Source: Sunxiuqinia elliptica (GTDB lineage: Bacteria > Bacteroidota > Bacteroidia > Bacteroidales > Prolixibacteraceae). From it: a stretch of 64,000 nt of DNA. A program made the translations under genes and the position numbers. Below the pieces are notes generated by a model that saw only the letters and a program-made list of their open reading frames with translations, did no database searches and was not told where the DNA came from. The stretch spans positions 1 to 64,000 of the forward strand of contig NZ_FONW01000005.1 of NCBI RefSeq assembly GCF_900113005.1, written 5' to 3'. Shown here piece after piece: positions 31,851 to 41,024 of the stretch (the stretch's first letter is position 1; each line of letters starts with the position of its first letter).

Positions 31851-33167
31851 ATGAAACTGAATGTAAAAGAAGCGCTGGATTCAGCTCGGGATACGCGAGC
31901 TTTGATCATAGACGAGAAGATAATAGAACAGGTTTCTGATTTATTCAAAACCAATTTTGACGGGCGGAGAGCTGTTGTGGTATGCGATCAAACCACATGG
32001 AAGATTGCAGGCGAAAAGGTATTTAAATGCCTGAAGAAAGAGGGAATGACCGAAGTGGAGCCATTCGTTTATGACGAGCCAAAGCCGTATGCTGAATTTG
32101 GAAATGTAGAGAAGCTGGAAGCGTCTTTAAAAAAGCATGATGCTATTCCTGTAGCGGTTGGATCAGGCACATTGAATGACTTGACCAAGCTGGCTGCAGC
32201 CCGCGCCGACAGACCATATATGTGTGTGGCAACAGCTGCGTCTATGGATGGATACACAGCTTTTGGTGCTTCCATTACATTTCAGGGAGCTAAACAAACC
32301 TTTTCATGTCCGGCTCCTCAGGCTGTTTTGGCAGATGTTGAAATCATCAGGCAGGCTCCTTCGTTGATGACCGCTTCAGGATATGCCGATCTTTTTGCAA
32401 AAGTAACCGCTGGTGCCGACTGGATTATTGCTGATGCGTTGGGGGTGGAACCGATTGATCCACGGGCTTGGTCAATTGTACAGGATGGATTGAAAGAGGC
32501 ACTGGCCGATCCGGAAGGAGCTAAAAATGGTCAGCTAACAGCAATTACACCGTTGGTTGAAGGATTGATTTTAGGTGGTTTTGCCATGCAGTGGTCGCAA
32601 ACCAGTCGCCCTGCATCCGGCGCTGAGCATCAGTTCAGTCACTTGTGGAACATGGAGCATCATACCCATGAAGGGGAAACGCCATCGCACGGGTTCCAAG
32701 TTGGAATTGCCACTTTGGCTGTTACTCGTTTGTACGAAAAAATGCTTCAAACCCCATTGGATTTATTGGATGTAGAAGCCTGTTGCAAACAATGGGGTGA
32801 ATGGCCGGAATGGGAGCAAAAGATAAAAGAGCAGTTTGAAAATACTGACTTTCTGGAAACAGCCTTGACGCAAACTCAGAATAAATACATCGATAAAGAC
32901 GCTTTGAGCGATCAGCTGCAAAAGCTTAAAACAAACTGGCCGGTGTTAAAAGCACGTCTGACTGAACAACTGGTTCCTTCAGAAGAGGTCAAAAAAAGAC
33001 TATTGGCTGTTGGTGCTCCGGTAGAGCCTGAGCAAATTGGTATTTCCCGCAAACGCATGAAAAATTCATTTATCCGGGCATCACACATTCGGTCCCGTTT
33101 TACGATTCTGGATATTGCCGTAAGAACGGGTTCCCTGGATCAGTGGTTGAACGAAATATTTGAATAA
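31851..33167 (+). CDS. Glycerol-1-phosphate dehydrogenase-like (AraM/EgsA family)
   Basis: A 438-residue cytoplasmic dehydrogenase of the iron-alcohol/G1PDH superfamily. The NAD(P) site shows AVGSGTLNDLTKLAA, then ATAASMDGYTA. Metal ligands are Asp in TASGYADLFAK, His in SGAEHQFSHLW and His in PSHGFQVGI. B. subtilis AraM uses Ni to reduce dihydroxyacetone phosphate to sn-glycerol-1-phosphate and sits in the arabinose operon next to AraL; here too the next genes are an AraL-like HAD and an AraB-like kinase. Substrate could be glycerol-1-phosphate or a pentitol phosphate. It is somewhat longer than AraM (about 390). Five bases separate it from the next gene. Confidence 0.85.
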   Translation: MKLNVKEALDSARDTRALIIDEKIIEQVSDLFKTNFDGRRAVVVCDQTTWKIAGEKVFKCLKKEGMTEVEPFVYDEPKPYAEFGNVEKLEASLKKHDAIPVAVGSGTLNDLTKLAAARADRPYMCVATAASMDGYTAFGASITFQGAKQTFSCPAPQAVLADVEIIRQAPSLMTASGYADLFAKVTAGADWIIADALGVEPIDPRAWSIVQDGLKEALADPEGAKNGQLTAITPLVEGLILGGFAMQWSQTSRPASGAEHQFSHLWNMEHHTHEGETPSHGFQVGIATLAVTRLYEKMLQTPLDLLDVEACCKQWGEWPEWEQKIKEQFENTDFLETALTQTQNKYIDKDALSDQLQKLKTNWPVLKARLTEQLVPSEEVKKRLLAVGAPVEPEQIGISRKRMKNSFIRASHIRSRFTILDIAVRTGSLDQWLNEIFE

Positions 33168-33172
33168 AAACT

Positions 33173-34045
33173 ATGTTAGACGATAAAGTATTTTTATCAT
33201 CCTTTCCGGATGAGCAGGCTTTGTACACCCATTTGCAAAAGATCAAGCATGTTGCTCTGGACATGGATGGCACTATTTATAAGGGGAATACACTGTTTTC
33301 CTATACCAAACAATTTTTGGCTGACCTGAGGGCGATGGGAATCGGTTATTCATTTTTGACGAATAATCCGTCGAAAAGTACAGCTGACTATTTGGAGCAT
33401 TTGCGAAAGATGGGAGTTGTGGCTACCAAGGAAGAATTGTACACCACAGCGCAAGCTACCATTGCTTATCTGAAAAAGCATCATCCTGAAGTGAAACGCC
33501 TGTTTATTTTAGGAACACCAAGTATGATTGAGGAATTTGAACTGGCCGGATTTGAGTCCGTTCCGAATGATCCGAAGGAAGAGCCGGATGCTGTTGTGGT
33601 TGGTTTCGATTTAACCCTGGCGTACGATCGTTTGTCGCGTGCAGCTTGGTGGGTTTCGCAGAAAAAACTGTATGTGGCAACCAATCCGGACTATGTTTGC
33701 CCGACCGATGAACCTGTGGTTTTGGTTGATTGCGGCTCTATTTGTGCAGCGATCGAAAAATCAGTTGGGCGCGATCCGGATGTTGTCTTAGGCAAACCTC
33801 AGCCTGAAATGCTCAATGGTATTTTAGAACTACACAACTTAAAAAGTGAAGAAGTTGCCATGATTGGCGACCGGATTTATACCGATATCTTGATGGCACA
33901 CCGGGCTAATAGTTTTGGAGTGCTTGTATTGTCGGGTGAAGCAACCGAAGAAGATGCCGTAAAAGCAGTCCCAAAACCCAATTTGGTGACACCAACGATT
34001 GAAACATTTGGAGAGCTGTTAAAGCTTTCGCGAAATAATAAATAG
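33173..34045 (+). CDS. HAD-IIA sugar-phosphate phosphatase (NagD/AraL-like)
   Basis: A 290-residue cytoplasmic phosphatase. The HAD nucleophile motif is ALDMDGTIYKG (Asp30, Asp32), motif II is FLTNNPSKS, and motifs III/IV are LGKPQPEML and MIGDRIYTDI. The C2-type cap between motifs II and III puts it with NagD, AraL and phosphoglycolate phosphatases, which act on small sugar phosphates with broad specificity. The tight spacing (5 bases each side) with the AraM-like dehydrogenase and FGGY kinase suggests a clean-up or overflow role that prevents build-up of phosphorylated intermediates in this pathway, as proposed for AraL. Exact substrate unknown. Confidence 0.87.
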   Translation: MLDDKVFLSSFPDEQALYTHLQKIKHVALDMDGTIYKGNTLFSYTKQFLADLRAMGIGYSFLTNNPSKSTADYLEHLRKMGVVATKEELYTTAQATIAYLKKHHPEVKRLFILGTPSMIEEFELAGFESVPNDPKEEPDAVVVGFDLTLAYDRLSRAAWWVSQKKLYVATNPDYVCPTDEPVVLVDCGSICAAIEKSVGRDPDVVLGKPQPEMLNGILELHNLKSEEVAMIGDRIYTDILMAHRANSFGVLVLSGEATEEDAVKAVPKPNLVTPTIETFGELLKLSRNNK

Positions 34046-34050
34046 AAGTT

Positions 34051-35694
34051 ATGAAAGGGGTTATTGGAGCTGACTTTGGATCTGATTCCTGCCGGGTGGT
34101 CTTGGTTGATACACATTCCGGAGAAATTCAAGCAACGGCCACTCGGTTTTATCCGCGATGGATGGACGGAAAGTATTGCGATTCGGAAATAAATCAGTAT
34201 CGCCAACATCCTGCTGATTACCTGGACGCTTTCGAGGAGGCTGTGGTTGAGATGTTGCAAGCAGCGACGCCTAGTCAAAGAGCTGCTGTTGTTGGAATTG
34301 CATTTGCTACAACAAGCTCCACCGTCTGTTTGACCAATGTTGACGGAACCCCATTGGCTTTGCTGCCTGAGTTTGGTGAAAATCCCAATGCGATGTTTGC
34401 ACTGTGGAAAGATCATACCGCCGTGCAGGAAGCCGACGAAATTAATGACTTGGTTCGACAATGGCCGGTTGACTACAACAAATACAGTGGAGGGCGCTAC
34501 TCTTCGGAGTGGGTTTGGTCAAAGGTGCTCCATTTATTGCGCAAAGATGAAAGCGTGCGCAAACGGGCTTTTTCATGGGTTGAACATTGTGACTGGGTGC
34601 CCAATTTGCTATGCGGAATCAGTAATCCGAACGAGCGAAGATATAGTCGCTGTGCCGGAGGGCATAAAGCCATGTGGCACAAAGAGTGGGGAGGGCTTCC
34701 TTCCGAAGAATTTATGCGAAAATTGGCTCCCGACTTCTCCGGGTTTTTATTTCGCCCTTATCAGGAGACTTACACCAGCGATACTCCGATTGGAACTTTA
34801 ACGGAGGAGTGGGCATTACGGCTTGGACTTTCCACGGATGTAAAGGTTGCTGTTGGAGCTGTCGATTGCCATGTCGGAGCTGTTGGCGCTCAAATAAAGC
34901 CCGGCGTTATGGTGAGCGTTGTGGGAACATCAACCTGCGATATTTTGGTAGCCGAGAAGGATCAGGTGGACGCTTCGGTCGTCCCTGGAATTTGCGGTCA
35001 GGTGGATGGTTCGGTGGTGCCTGGGCTGATTGGTTTTGAAGCCGGACAGCCTGCTTTTGGCGATTTGTATGCATGGTTTAAGGACCTGTTGATAGGGCCT
35101 TTTGAGCAGTTATTGCCTCAGGCTGATTGGTTGGATCAGCCATTGCGGGAGCGCTTGGTGAAAGAAATGAGCGAACAAATGATTCCCTGGCTGACAGCTG
35201 AAGCTGAAAAGCTCCCAGTTGATGCTCATACGGTTTTAGCGACAGACTGGATTAACGGGCGTCGCTCGCCGGATGCGGATGAGTCGGTGAAAGCAAGTGT
35301 GACAGGTTTACACTTGGGAAGTAATGCTCCGGCCATTTTTAAAGCCTTGGTAGAGGCTTCAACTTATGGGTTGAAAGCGATCGTTGAGCGCTATGTCGAA
35401 AATGGGATGGCCGTTAACGAGGTGATTGGAGCAGGCGGAATTGCTCAAAAGTCAGCCTTTGTCATGCAGACAATGGCTGATGTACTAGGCTTGCCGGTGA
35501 AAATTACGAAAGCCAAAGAGTCGTGTGCCTTGGGTGCTGCCATGTTCGCAGCTGTCGCTTCAGGTGTGCATGTGAGCATTGACGAGGCGCAGGAAACCAT
35601 GGGACAGGGATTCTCAAAAACGTATTATCCGCGGAAAGAATATGCTGCCATTCACCAGATAAGGTATCAGGAGTATTTGAAATACAAGAAATAG
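34051..35694 (+). CDS. FGGY carbohydrate kinase, ribulokinase (AraB)-like
   Basis: A 547-residue ATP-dependent sugar kinase. The N-terminal phosphate-binding strand is GADFGSDSCRVVLVD; substrate-region blocks include FATTSSTVCLTNVDGTPL, WKDHTA and the GRYSSEW stretch characteristic of ribulokinase; the C-terminal domain shows AVGAVDCHVGAVGAQ, VVGTSTCD and GAGGIAQKSAFVMQ. Length matches AraB rather than xylulose or glycerol kinase. Ribulokinases accept ribulose and some pentitols. Neither araA nor araD lies nearby, so the substrate probably arrives as a ketopentose or pentitol instead of arabinose. It is followed 9 bases later by transketolase. Confidence 0.88.
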   Translation: MKGVIGADFGSDSCRVVLVDTHSGEIQATATRFYPRWMDGKYCDSEINQYRQHPADYLDAFEEAVVEMLQAATPSQRAAVVGIAFATTSSTVCLTNVDGTPLALLPEFGENPNAMFALWKDHTAVQEADEINDLVRQWPVDYNKYSGGRYSSEWVWSKVLHLLRKDESVRKRAFSWVEHCDWVPNLLCGISNPNERRYSRCAGGHKAMWHKEWGGLPSEEFMRKLAPDFSGFLFRPYQETYTSDTPIGTLTEEWALRLGLSTDVKVAVGAVDCHVGAVGAQIKPGVMVSVVGTSTCDILVAEKDQVDASVVPGICGQVDGSVVPGLIGFEAGQPAFGDLYAWFKDLLIGPFEQLLPQADWLDQPLRERLVKEMSEQMIPWLTAEAEKLPVDAHTVLATDWINGRRSPDADESVKASVTGLHLGSNAPAIFKALVEASTYGLKAIVERYVENGMAVNEVIGAGGIAQKSAFVMQTMADVLGLPVKITKAKESCALGAAMFAAVASGVHVSIDEAQETMGQGFSKTYYPRKEYAAIHQIRYQEYLKYKK

Positions 35695-35703
35695 GAGAAT
35701 AAG

Positions 35704-37836
35704 ATGGATCAAACGGCAGGGAGTATGCAAAAAGAATTGAAAAATAAGCAAGGACAGAAGAAAATAGGAACAACAATGAACGAGATTGAAACAATGAAGA
35801 GAGCAGCGGATAATATCCGTATTTTGTCGGCTGCCATGGTTGAAAAAGCCAAGTCGGGACATCCTGGGGGTGCCATGGGAGGAGCTGATTTTATTAATGT
35901 TTTGTTTTCAGAATTTCTGATTTATGATCCTAATAATCCCGAATGGGAAGGTCGGGATCGTTTTTTTCTTGATCCTGGTCATATGTCTCCCATGTTGTAT
36001 TCGGTGTTGGCATTAACAGGAAAATATACGATGGATGAACTGGCGGCATTCCGTCAGTGGGGAAGTGTTACTTCCGGTCATCCGGAGTTGGATATCGCCC
36101 GTGGAGTAGAAAATACCTCGGGTCCATTGGGGCAGGGACATACTTATGCTGTAGGGGCTGCCATTGCTGCCAAGTTTTTAAAGGCTCGCTTTGGCGAGGT
36201 GATGGACCAAACCATTTATGCTTACATCTCCGATGGCGGCATACAAGAAGAAATTTCACAAGGGGCAGGCCGGATTGCCGGACATTTAGGGTTGGATAAT
36301 CTGGTCATGTTCTACGATTCAAATAATGTACAGCTTTCAACTACGGTTGACACGGTTTCTACTGAAAATGTAGCGATGAAATACCGAGCCTGGGGATGGG
36401 CTGTTGTTGAAATTGATGGGCACGATGTCAAAGCGATTCGCGAAGCTTTAAAAGACGCGATGTTTGAAACCGAACGTCCAACACTGATCATTGGGAAGAC
36501 GGTGATGGGGAAAGGCGCCGTTACTTCCGAACGCAAAGATTTTGGTAACCAGGTGTCAACGCACGGACAACCTTTGTCGGCTTCTGGTGCTTCATTTGAT
36601 GAGACCATTCGGGACTTGGGCGGTGATCCGGAAAATCCATTTGTCATTTTCCCTGAGGTGCAGGAATTGTATGCTCAAAGTCACATTGAATTGGAAGAAG
36701 TAGTGGCCGAACGTTACGCCAATAAGGCCAAATGGGCTCAGGAAAATCCAGAGCTTGCCGCGAAATTGGAACGTTTCTTTTCAGGTGATGTGCCGAACAT
36801 GGATTGGGCGGCCGTTCAGCAAAAACCAAATCAATCTACCCGTGCGGCTTCATCTGTTGTATTGAGTGCTTTTGCCCAAAATATTGAAAATATGATTTGT
36901 TCATCGGCTGATTTATCCAACTCGGATAAAACCGATGGCTTTTTGAAACAAACACATCGTTTCAGTAAAAAAGATTTTAGCGGAGCCTTTCTGGAGGCTG
37001 GAGTTTCAGAGTTAACGATGGCTTGCTTGTGCATTGGGATGGCTTTGCATGGCGGCGTTATTCCCGTGTGCGGAACTTTCTTTGTTTTCTCCGATTACAT
37101 GAAACCCGCTTTGCGTATGGCTGCTTTGATGGAGCTGCCCGTTAAGTTTATCTGGACTCATGATTCATTTCGGGTTGGCGAAGATGGGCCAACGCATGAG
37201 CCTGTTGAGCAGGAAATGCAGATTCGTTTGCTGGAAAAGCTGAAGAATCACCATGGAGCAAACTCCATGATGGTGCTACGTCCGGCTGATGCAGTGGAAA
37301 CAACAGTAGCTTGGGAAATGGCCCTGAAAAATAATTCAACACCAACAGGCCTTTTGTTGTCGCGTCAAAATATTGTGGACTTACCGGCTAAAACAAGCCG
37401 TCAGAAAGAAGCCCGTCAGGCTGAAAAGGGAGCTTACACTGTTAATGAAGATGAGAATCCGGAGGTGGTGCTGGTGGCTTCAGGTTCTGAGGTCGCAACT
37501 TTGGTTGAAGGTGCTCAGCTGTTGCGCAAAGATGGAGTGAAGGTTCGGATTGTATCGGCTATTTCGGAAGGGATTTTTCGCAATCAACCCAAAGAATATC
37601 AGCAAGCGGTGATGTTGGACGATTGCCCGGTATTCGGCTTAACAGCCGGCTTGCCAACTACGCTGGAAGGCTTGGTCAAAAACCGGGGAACCATTTGGGG
37701 CTTGAATTCTTTTGGCTACTCTGCGCCTTACCAGGTGTTGGATAAAAAATTTGGCTTTACCGGTCAAAATGTATATCAGCAAGTGAAAAAATTACTGGCC
37801 TGCGTGGAAGAGCCAGAAACAGAGGCCATGCAGTAA
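35704..37836 (+). CDS. tkt: Transketolase
   Basis: A full-length thiamine-diphosphate enzyme (710 residues from this start) that moves two-carbon units between sugar phosphates. N-terminal blocks are KSGHPGGAMGGADF, LDPGHMSPMLYS and GPLGQGHTYAVGAA; the cofactor motif reads SDGGIQEE, the usual Bacteroidota variant of GDG; the pyrimidine domain has FWTHDSF-like IWTHDSFRVGEDGPTHEPVEQ. Two starts are possible: this ATG, with AGGAG 6 bases before it, or ATG 35776, with AGGA before it, which would give the more usual N-terminus MNEIETMKRAADNIR. It closes the pentose part of the run by channelling pentulose phosphate into central metabolism. Confidence 0.93.
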   Translation: MDQTAGSMQKELKNKQGQKKIGTTMNEIETMKRAADNIRILSAAMVEKAKSGHPGGAMGGADFINVLFSEFLIYDPNNPEWEGRDRFFLDPGHMSPMLYSVLALTGKYTMDELAAFRQWGSVTSGHPELDIARGVENTSGPLGQGHTYAVGAAIAAKFLKARFGEVMDQTIYAYISDGGIQEEISQGAGRIAGHLGLDNLVMFYDSNNVQLSTTVDTVSTENVAMKYRAWGWAVVEIDGHDVKAIREALKDAMFETERPTLIIGKTVMGKGAVTSERKDFGNQVSTHGQPLSASGASFDETIRDLGGDPENPFVIFPEVQELYAQSHIELEEVVAERYANKAKWAQENPELAAKLERFFSGDVPNMDWAAVQQKPNQSTRAASSVVLSAFAQNIENMICSSADLSNSDKTDGFLKQTHRFSKKDFSGAFLEAGVSELTMACLCIGMALHGGVIPVCGTFFVFSDYMKPALRMAALMELPVKFIWTHDSFRVGEDGPTHEPVEQEMQIRLLEKLKNHHGANSMMVLRPADAVETTVAWEMALKNNSTPTGLLLSRQNIVDLPAKTSRQKEARQAEKGAYTVNEDENPEVVLVASGSEVATLVEGAQLLRKDGVKVRIVSAISEGIFRNQPKEYQQAVMLDDCPVFGLTAGLPTTLEGLVKNRGTIWGLNSFGYSAPYQVLDKKFGFTGQNVYQQVKKLLACVEEPETEAMQ

Positions 37837-37888
37837 TGCAGCTGTCTGATCAAAAGCAACTAAACCAGATTAAACTAAAATTAAGACG

Positions 37889-39223
37889 ATGACGAATATA
37901 TTGAGTTTTCTTAAACCTGCTCCTGAAAAAGAGCAAACCATTACGAATAAAAGTGAGTTGAATGCCAAATACAAATATTGGCGGACACGGGTGTTGTACA
38001 CCACGATGATTGGCTATGTGATGTTTTATTTCGTTAGGAAGAACATCTCAATTGCGATGCCTGCAATTGAAGCCGATTTGGGAATTTCGAAGGCCGACTT
38101 AGGGCTTTTTCTGACCTTGCATGGTGTGGTGTATGGAATTTCCAAGTTTGTAAATGGCTTTTTCGGAGATCAAACCAATCCGCGCTATTTTATGGCGTTG
38201 GGCTTGTTCTTCTCCGCTTCCATGAGTTTGCTTTTTGGCTTGAGCAGTGGTGTGGTGGCTTTTGGCGTTTTCTGGTTGCTGAATGGCTGGTTTCAAGGAA
38301 TGGGGTTTCCTCCTTGTGCCAACAGTTTAACCAATTGGTTTTCGCCCTCTGAACGGGGTGTCAAATTTGCTTTATGGAACACTTCACACTCCATCGGTGC
38401 AGCTTTGGTGTTGGTGCTAAACAGCTTTTTAGTGGTGTATGACTGGCGTTACTGTTTTATTGTTCCTGCAGCCTTGGCTTTTGTGGGCGTGCTTTTTATT
38501 CTGAACCGGCATCGCGACAAACCAGAATCATTGGGTTTACCCTCTGTTGATGTATATAAGAATGAGGAAGCAGAAGTGAAAGAGGAAGGTGAGAAAAAGA
38601 AAGGCGATTTCAAACGTTTTGTGCGCAAGCATGTTTTTGGTAATCCAGCTATTTGGTTCCTTTGTTTGGCGAACTTTTTCTTATACACCATTCGGTATGC
38701 TATTTTGGATTGGGGCCCAACTTTCCTGACAGAAATGAAAGGCGTTGATTTGCAAAAAGCAGGTTGGCTGGTTGCTGGTTACGAAGGATTTGGGATTCTG
38801 GGAATGCTTTCTAGTGGATGGATGATGGATAAAGTGTTTAAAGGTCGCGGAGGACGTGCCGCACTGATTTACATGTTGATCTGCTCAATAGCCGTTTTCT
38901 TTTTCTGGAAATTGCCTCATGAAAGTCCATTCTTTTATGGCATTCTACTTTGCATTGTGGGCTTCTTTATTTACGGGCCTCAGGCACTGGTCGGAATCAT
39001 TGCTGCAAACCTGGCAACGAAGAAAGCTGCGGCTACTGCCATCGGGCTTACGGGCTTGTTTGCCTACTTAAGTACCGTCTTGTCCGGATGGGGACTTGGC
39101 TATCTGGTCACACACTATGGTTGGTCTTTGGGCTTCCTGATTTTGGTGGCCTCTGGAATTGCAGCGACCATTTTTTTCGCTTTTACCTGGAACTCTGGTT
39201 ACATCGAAGAGAAGGCCAGTTGA
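37889..39223 (+). CDS. Organophosphate:phosphate antiporter, GlpT/UhpT family
   Basis: A 444-residue inner-membrane MFS protein of the OPA family with about 12 spans. The family N-terminal signature is clear: RTRVLYTTMIGYVMFYFVRKN, with the Arg-Lys of the phosphate site, followed by MPAIEADLGISKADLG and GFFGDQTNPRYFMALGL. The central cytoplasmic loop is Lys/Glu-rich. GlpT exchanges glycerol-3-phosphate for phosphate; UhpT does so for hexose phosphates. The upstream extracytoplasmic phosphodiesterase and glpD argue for glycerol-3-phosphate, while the pentose genes leave pentose phosphate possible. It is 52 bases after transketolase. Confidence 0.87.
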   Translation: MTNILSFLKPAPEKEQTITNKSELNAKYKYWRTRVLYTTMIGYVMFYFVRKNISIAMPAIEADLGISKADLGLFLTLHGVVYGISKFVNGFFGDQTNPRYFMALGLFFSASMSLLFGLSSGVVAFGVFWLLNGWFQGMGFPPCANSLTNWFSPSERGVKFALWNTSHSIGAALVLVLNSFLVVYDWRYCFIVPAALAFVGVLFILNRHRDKPESLGLPSVDVYKNEEAEVKEEGEKKKGDFKRFVRKHVFGNPAIWFLCLANFFLYTIRYAILDWGPTFLTEMKGVDLQKAGWLVAGYEGFGILGMLSSGWMMDKVFKGRGGRAALIYMLICSIAVFFFWKLPHESPFFYGILLCIVGFFIYGPQALVGIIAANLATKKAAATAIGLTGLFAYLSTVLSGWGLGYLVTHYGWSLGFLILVASGIAATIFFAFTWNSGYIEEKAS

Positions 39224-39254
39224 TCTGATGTCATTACTTAAAAACGAAACAATA

Positions 39255-39929
39255 ATGAAGCAAGGAGTTATTCGATTAGTAATCATTTTTATGGTTTTTG
39301 CCTGGGTGAAAACAGCGCAGGCACAAGAGCGAAAGTATTCAATTTACTGGGAGCGCCGGGCTAGTTTGTTTGAAAACCTGCCAACCAGCAAGAAAGATAT
39401 TATTTTCCTGGGAAACAGCATTACTGATGGAGCCGAATGGGCTGAGCTTTTTGATAATCCCCGGGTGAAAAACAGGGGGATTAGTGGCGACATTACAAGC
39501 GGAATTTTGGATCGTCTGGATCCCATTGTGAAAGGAAAACCAGCCAAGCTTTTTCTTTTGATCGGAATTAATGATGTTTCACGAGGGATTTCAGTTGACT
39601 CAATTGTTGGCAACATTCGTCTAATCCTTGAACGAATTCAGCTTGAAAGCCCCAAAACCCGGATTTATTTGCAAAGTGTATTGCCAGTGAACGATGCCTT
39701 TGACAATTTTAAGAAACATGCTTCGCGGTGGGCGATGGTTCCCGAAATAAATGTGGAGTTGAAAAAGCTTGCCTCCGAAAAGCAGCTTATTTACATTGAC
39801 CTTTTTAGTCATTTTACCGATGCTTCCGGGGCTAAATTGAATCCCGACTATACAAATGATGGGCTACATTTGATGGGAGAAGGTTATTTAAAATGGAAAA
39901 AATTGATTGAGTCTCATGTGAATAAATAA
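39255..39929 (+). CDS. SGNH/GDSL-family hydrolase, exported
   Basis: A 224-residue enzyme. I choose ATG 39255 because it starts a signal peptide ending in KTAQAQ; an earlier in-frame start would overlap the preceding transporter gene. SGNH blocks are FLGNSITDGAEW with the catalytic Ser, a Gly in NRGISGD, LIGINDVSRG with the Asn, and NDGLHLMGEGY with Asp and His. These enzymes remove acetyl or acyl groups, often from sugars or lipids, in the periplasm. It could be a sugar O-acetyl esterase or a lysophospholipase-type enzyme that supplies deacylated glycerophosphodiesters to the upstream phosphodiesterase; the second fits the neighbourhood but is inference. Confidence 0.85.
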   Translation: MKQGVIRLVIIFMVFAWVKTAQAQERKYSIYWERRASLFENLPTSKKDIIFLGNSITDGAEWAELFDNPRVKNRGISGDITSGILDRLDPIVKGKPAKLFLLIGINDVSRGISVDSIVGNIRLILERIQLESPKTRIYLQSVLPVNDAFDNFKKHASRWAMVPEINVELKKLASEKQLIYIDLFSHFTDASGAKLNPDYTNDGLHLMGEGYLKWKKLIESHVNK

Positions 39930-40025
39930 TTAGTTTTTACAAATTTCTTTTATTTGACGGGGTATTTGCAAAGCATGCAGATACCCCGTTTTTTTAGTTT
40001 CTATAAAATTTGTTTTGAACTTTGG

Positions 40026-40058
40026 TTTGTAAAAGAGTTTGTTTATCGATTAACTTTA
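40026..40058 (+). promoter_or_regulatory. Likely promoter of the two-component genes
   Basis: TTTG (40026-40029), 21 bases, then TAACTTTA (40051-40058) approximate the Bacteroidota consensus. The start site would be only a few bases before the ATG at 40071, giving a very short leader. The last consensus base is A instead of G. Confidence 0.4.
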
Positions 40059-40070
40059 CACAAAAAACCA

Positions 40071-41024
40071 ATGCTGCTTAAATTCGCCTTATTACTGTCG
40101 ATGCTCATCCAATTGGGGGCAACCATTCTGGCGGTGAGTTTAATTCGACGTACGCGATACAATATAGCCTGGATCCTTATTTCTGCAGGCTTTGTACTTA
40201 TGGCTGTGCGTCGCCTTTTTGAGTTTTCAACCTTGTTTTGGGAGTCTCAACTTTTCGATCGGGAGAGCATGAATACATGGTTGGGAATTCTTATTTCGGT
40301 ATTGGTATTTATCGGGGTGATATTTATTCGGCAGATTTTTAACCTGCAGGACCAAATAGATCAACTGAGGCAGGAGAGCGAAAAAAGAGTGCTTTCAGCA
40401 GTAATTCAGGGAGAAGAAAAGGCTCGGGCTAATTTTGCCCGCGAGTTACACGATGGTTTAGGTCCCATTCTTTCTTCTGTGAAAATGACGATGAGTGCTG
40501 TTGATCCCAACCAGCTTGATGGACAAAATCGAACGTTTGTTGAACGTTCATGCATGTTGGCAGACGAGGCCGTTGTTTCGCTGCGTGAAATCTCCGATCA
40601 TCTAAGTCCACACTTGCTGAAAAATTACGGTTTGGTAAAAGCGGTTGAAACGGTGGCTACCCAGTTGTTTCAGACTTCAAAAATTGACTGCCAGGTCAAT
40701 TCGAATATTGGCAGCAAACGTTATCCTGATACGATTGAAATAAGTCTTTACCGGATTACTTCAGAATTGATGAATAACACGGTAAAACATGCCAATGCTT
40801 CGAAGGTGAAAATTTCCTTACAGCAAACTGATCAATTTTTTCAGCTAAGGTATCGCGATGACGGGAAGGGGGCTGATGAAAAATCAATCTCGATAGAAAG
40901 AAGCCAGAATGGAATGGGACTTGAAAATATTCGGTCCAGAGTGAAAATGTTAAATGGCTATCTGTTGATTGAAACCAGTCCGGGGAACGGTTTCTTTGCC
41001 AATATTTTAATTCCCGTATCATGA
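40071..41024 (+). CDS. NarL/DesK-type sensor histidine kinase
   Basis: A 317-residue membrane kinase from the chosen ATG, which begins the first hydrophobic segment; a longer reading from a TTG 117 bases upstream is less likely because a promoter overlaps it. Three to four membrane segments (LLKFALLLSMLIQLGATILAV region, IAWILISAGFVLMAV, TWLGILISVLVFIGVIFI) are followed by a HisKA_3 helix with the phosphorylated His127 in FARELHDGLGP. The HATPase domain shows ELMNNTVKHANASKV, DDGKGAD and GMGLENIRSRV. There is no periplasmic sensor domain of note, so it may sense within the membrane. It overlaps the regulator gene by 4 bases (ATGA). Signal unknown. Confidence 0.88.
   Translation: MLLKFALLLSMLIQLGATILAVSLIRRTRYNIAWILISAGFVLMAVRRLFEFSTLFWESQLFDRESMNTWLGILISVLVFIGVIFIRQIFNLQDQIDQLRQESEKRVLSAVIQGEEKARANFARELHDGLGPILSSVKMTMSAVDPNQLDGQNRTFVERSCMLADEAVVSLREISDHLSPHLLKNYGLVKAVETVATQLFQTSKIDCQVNSNIGSKRYPDTIEISLYRITSELMNNTVKHANASKVKISLQQTDQFFQLRYRDDGKGADEKSISIERSQNGMGLENIRSRVKMLNGYLLIETSPGNGFFANILIPVS

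Noticed and set aside
36241-36270. Loss of the first Gly of the transketolase GDG cofactor motif
   Set aside because: SDGG..QEE is the ordinary form in Bacteroidota transketolases as I know them, so it is not a sign of inactivity.
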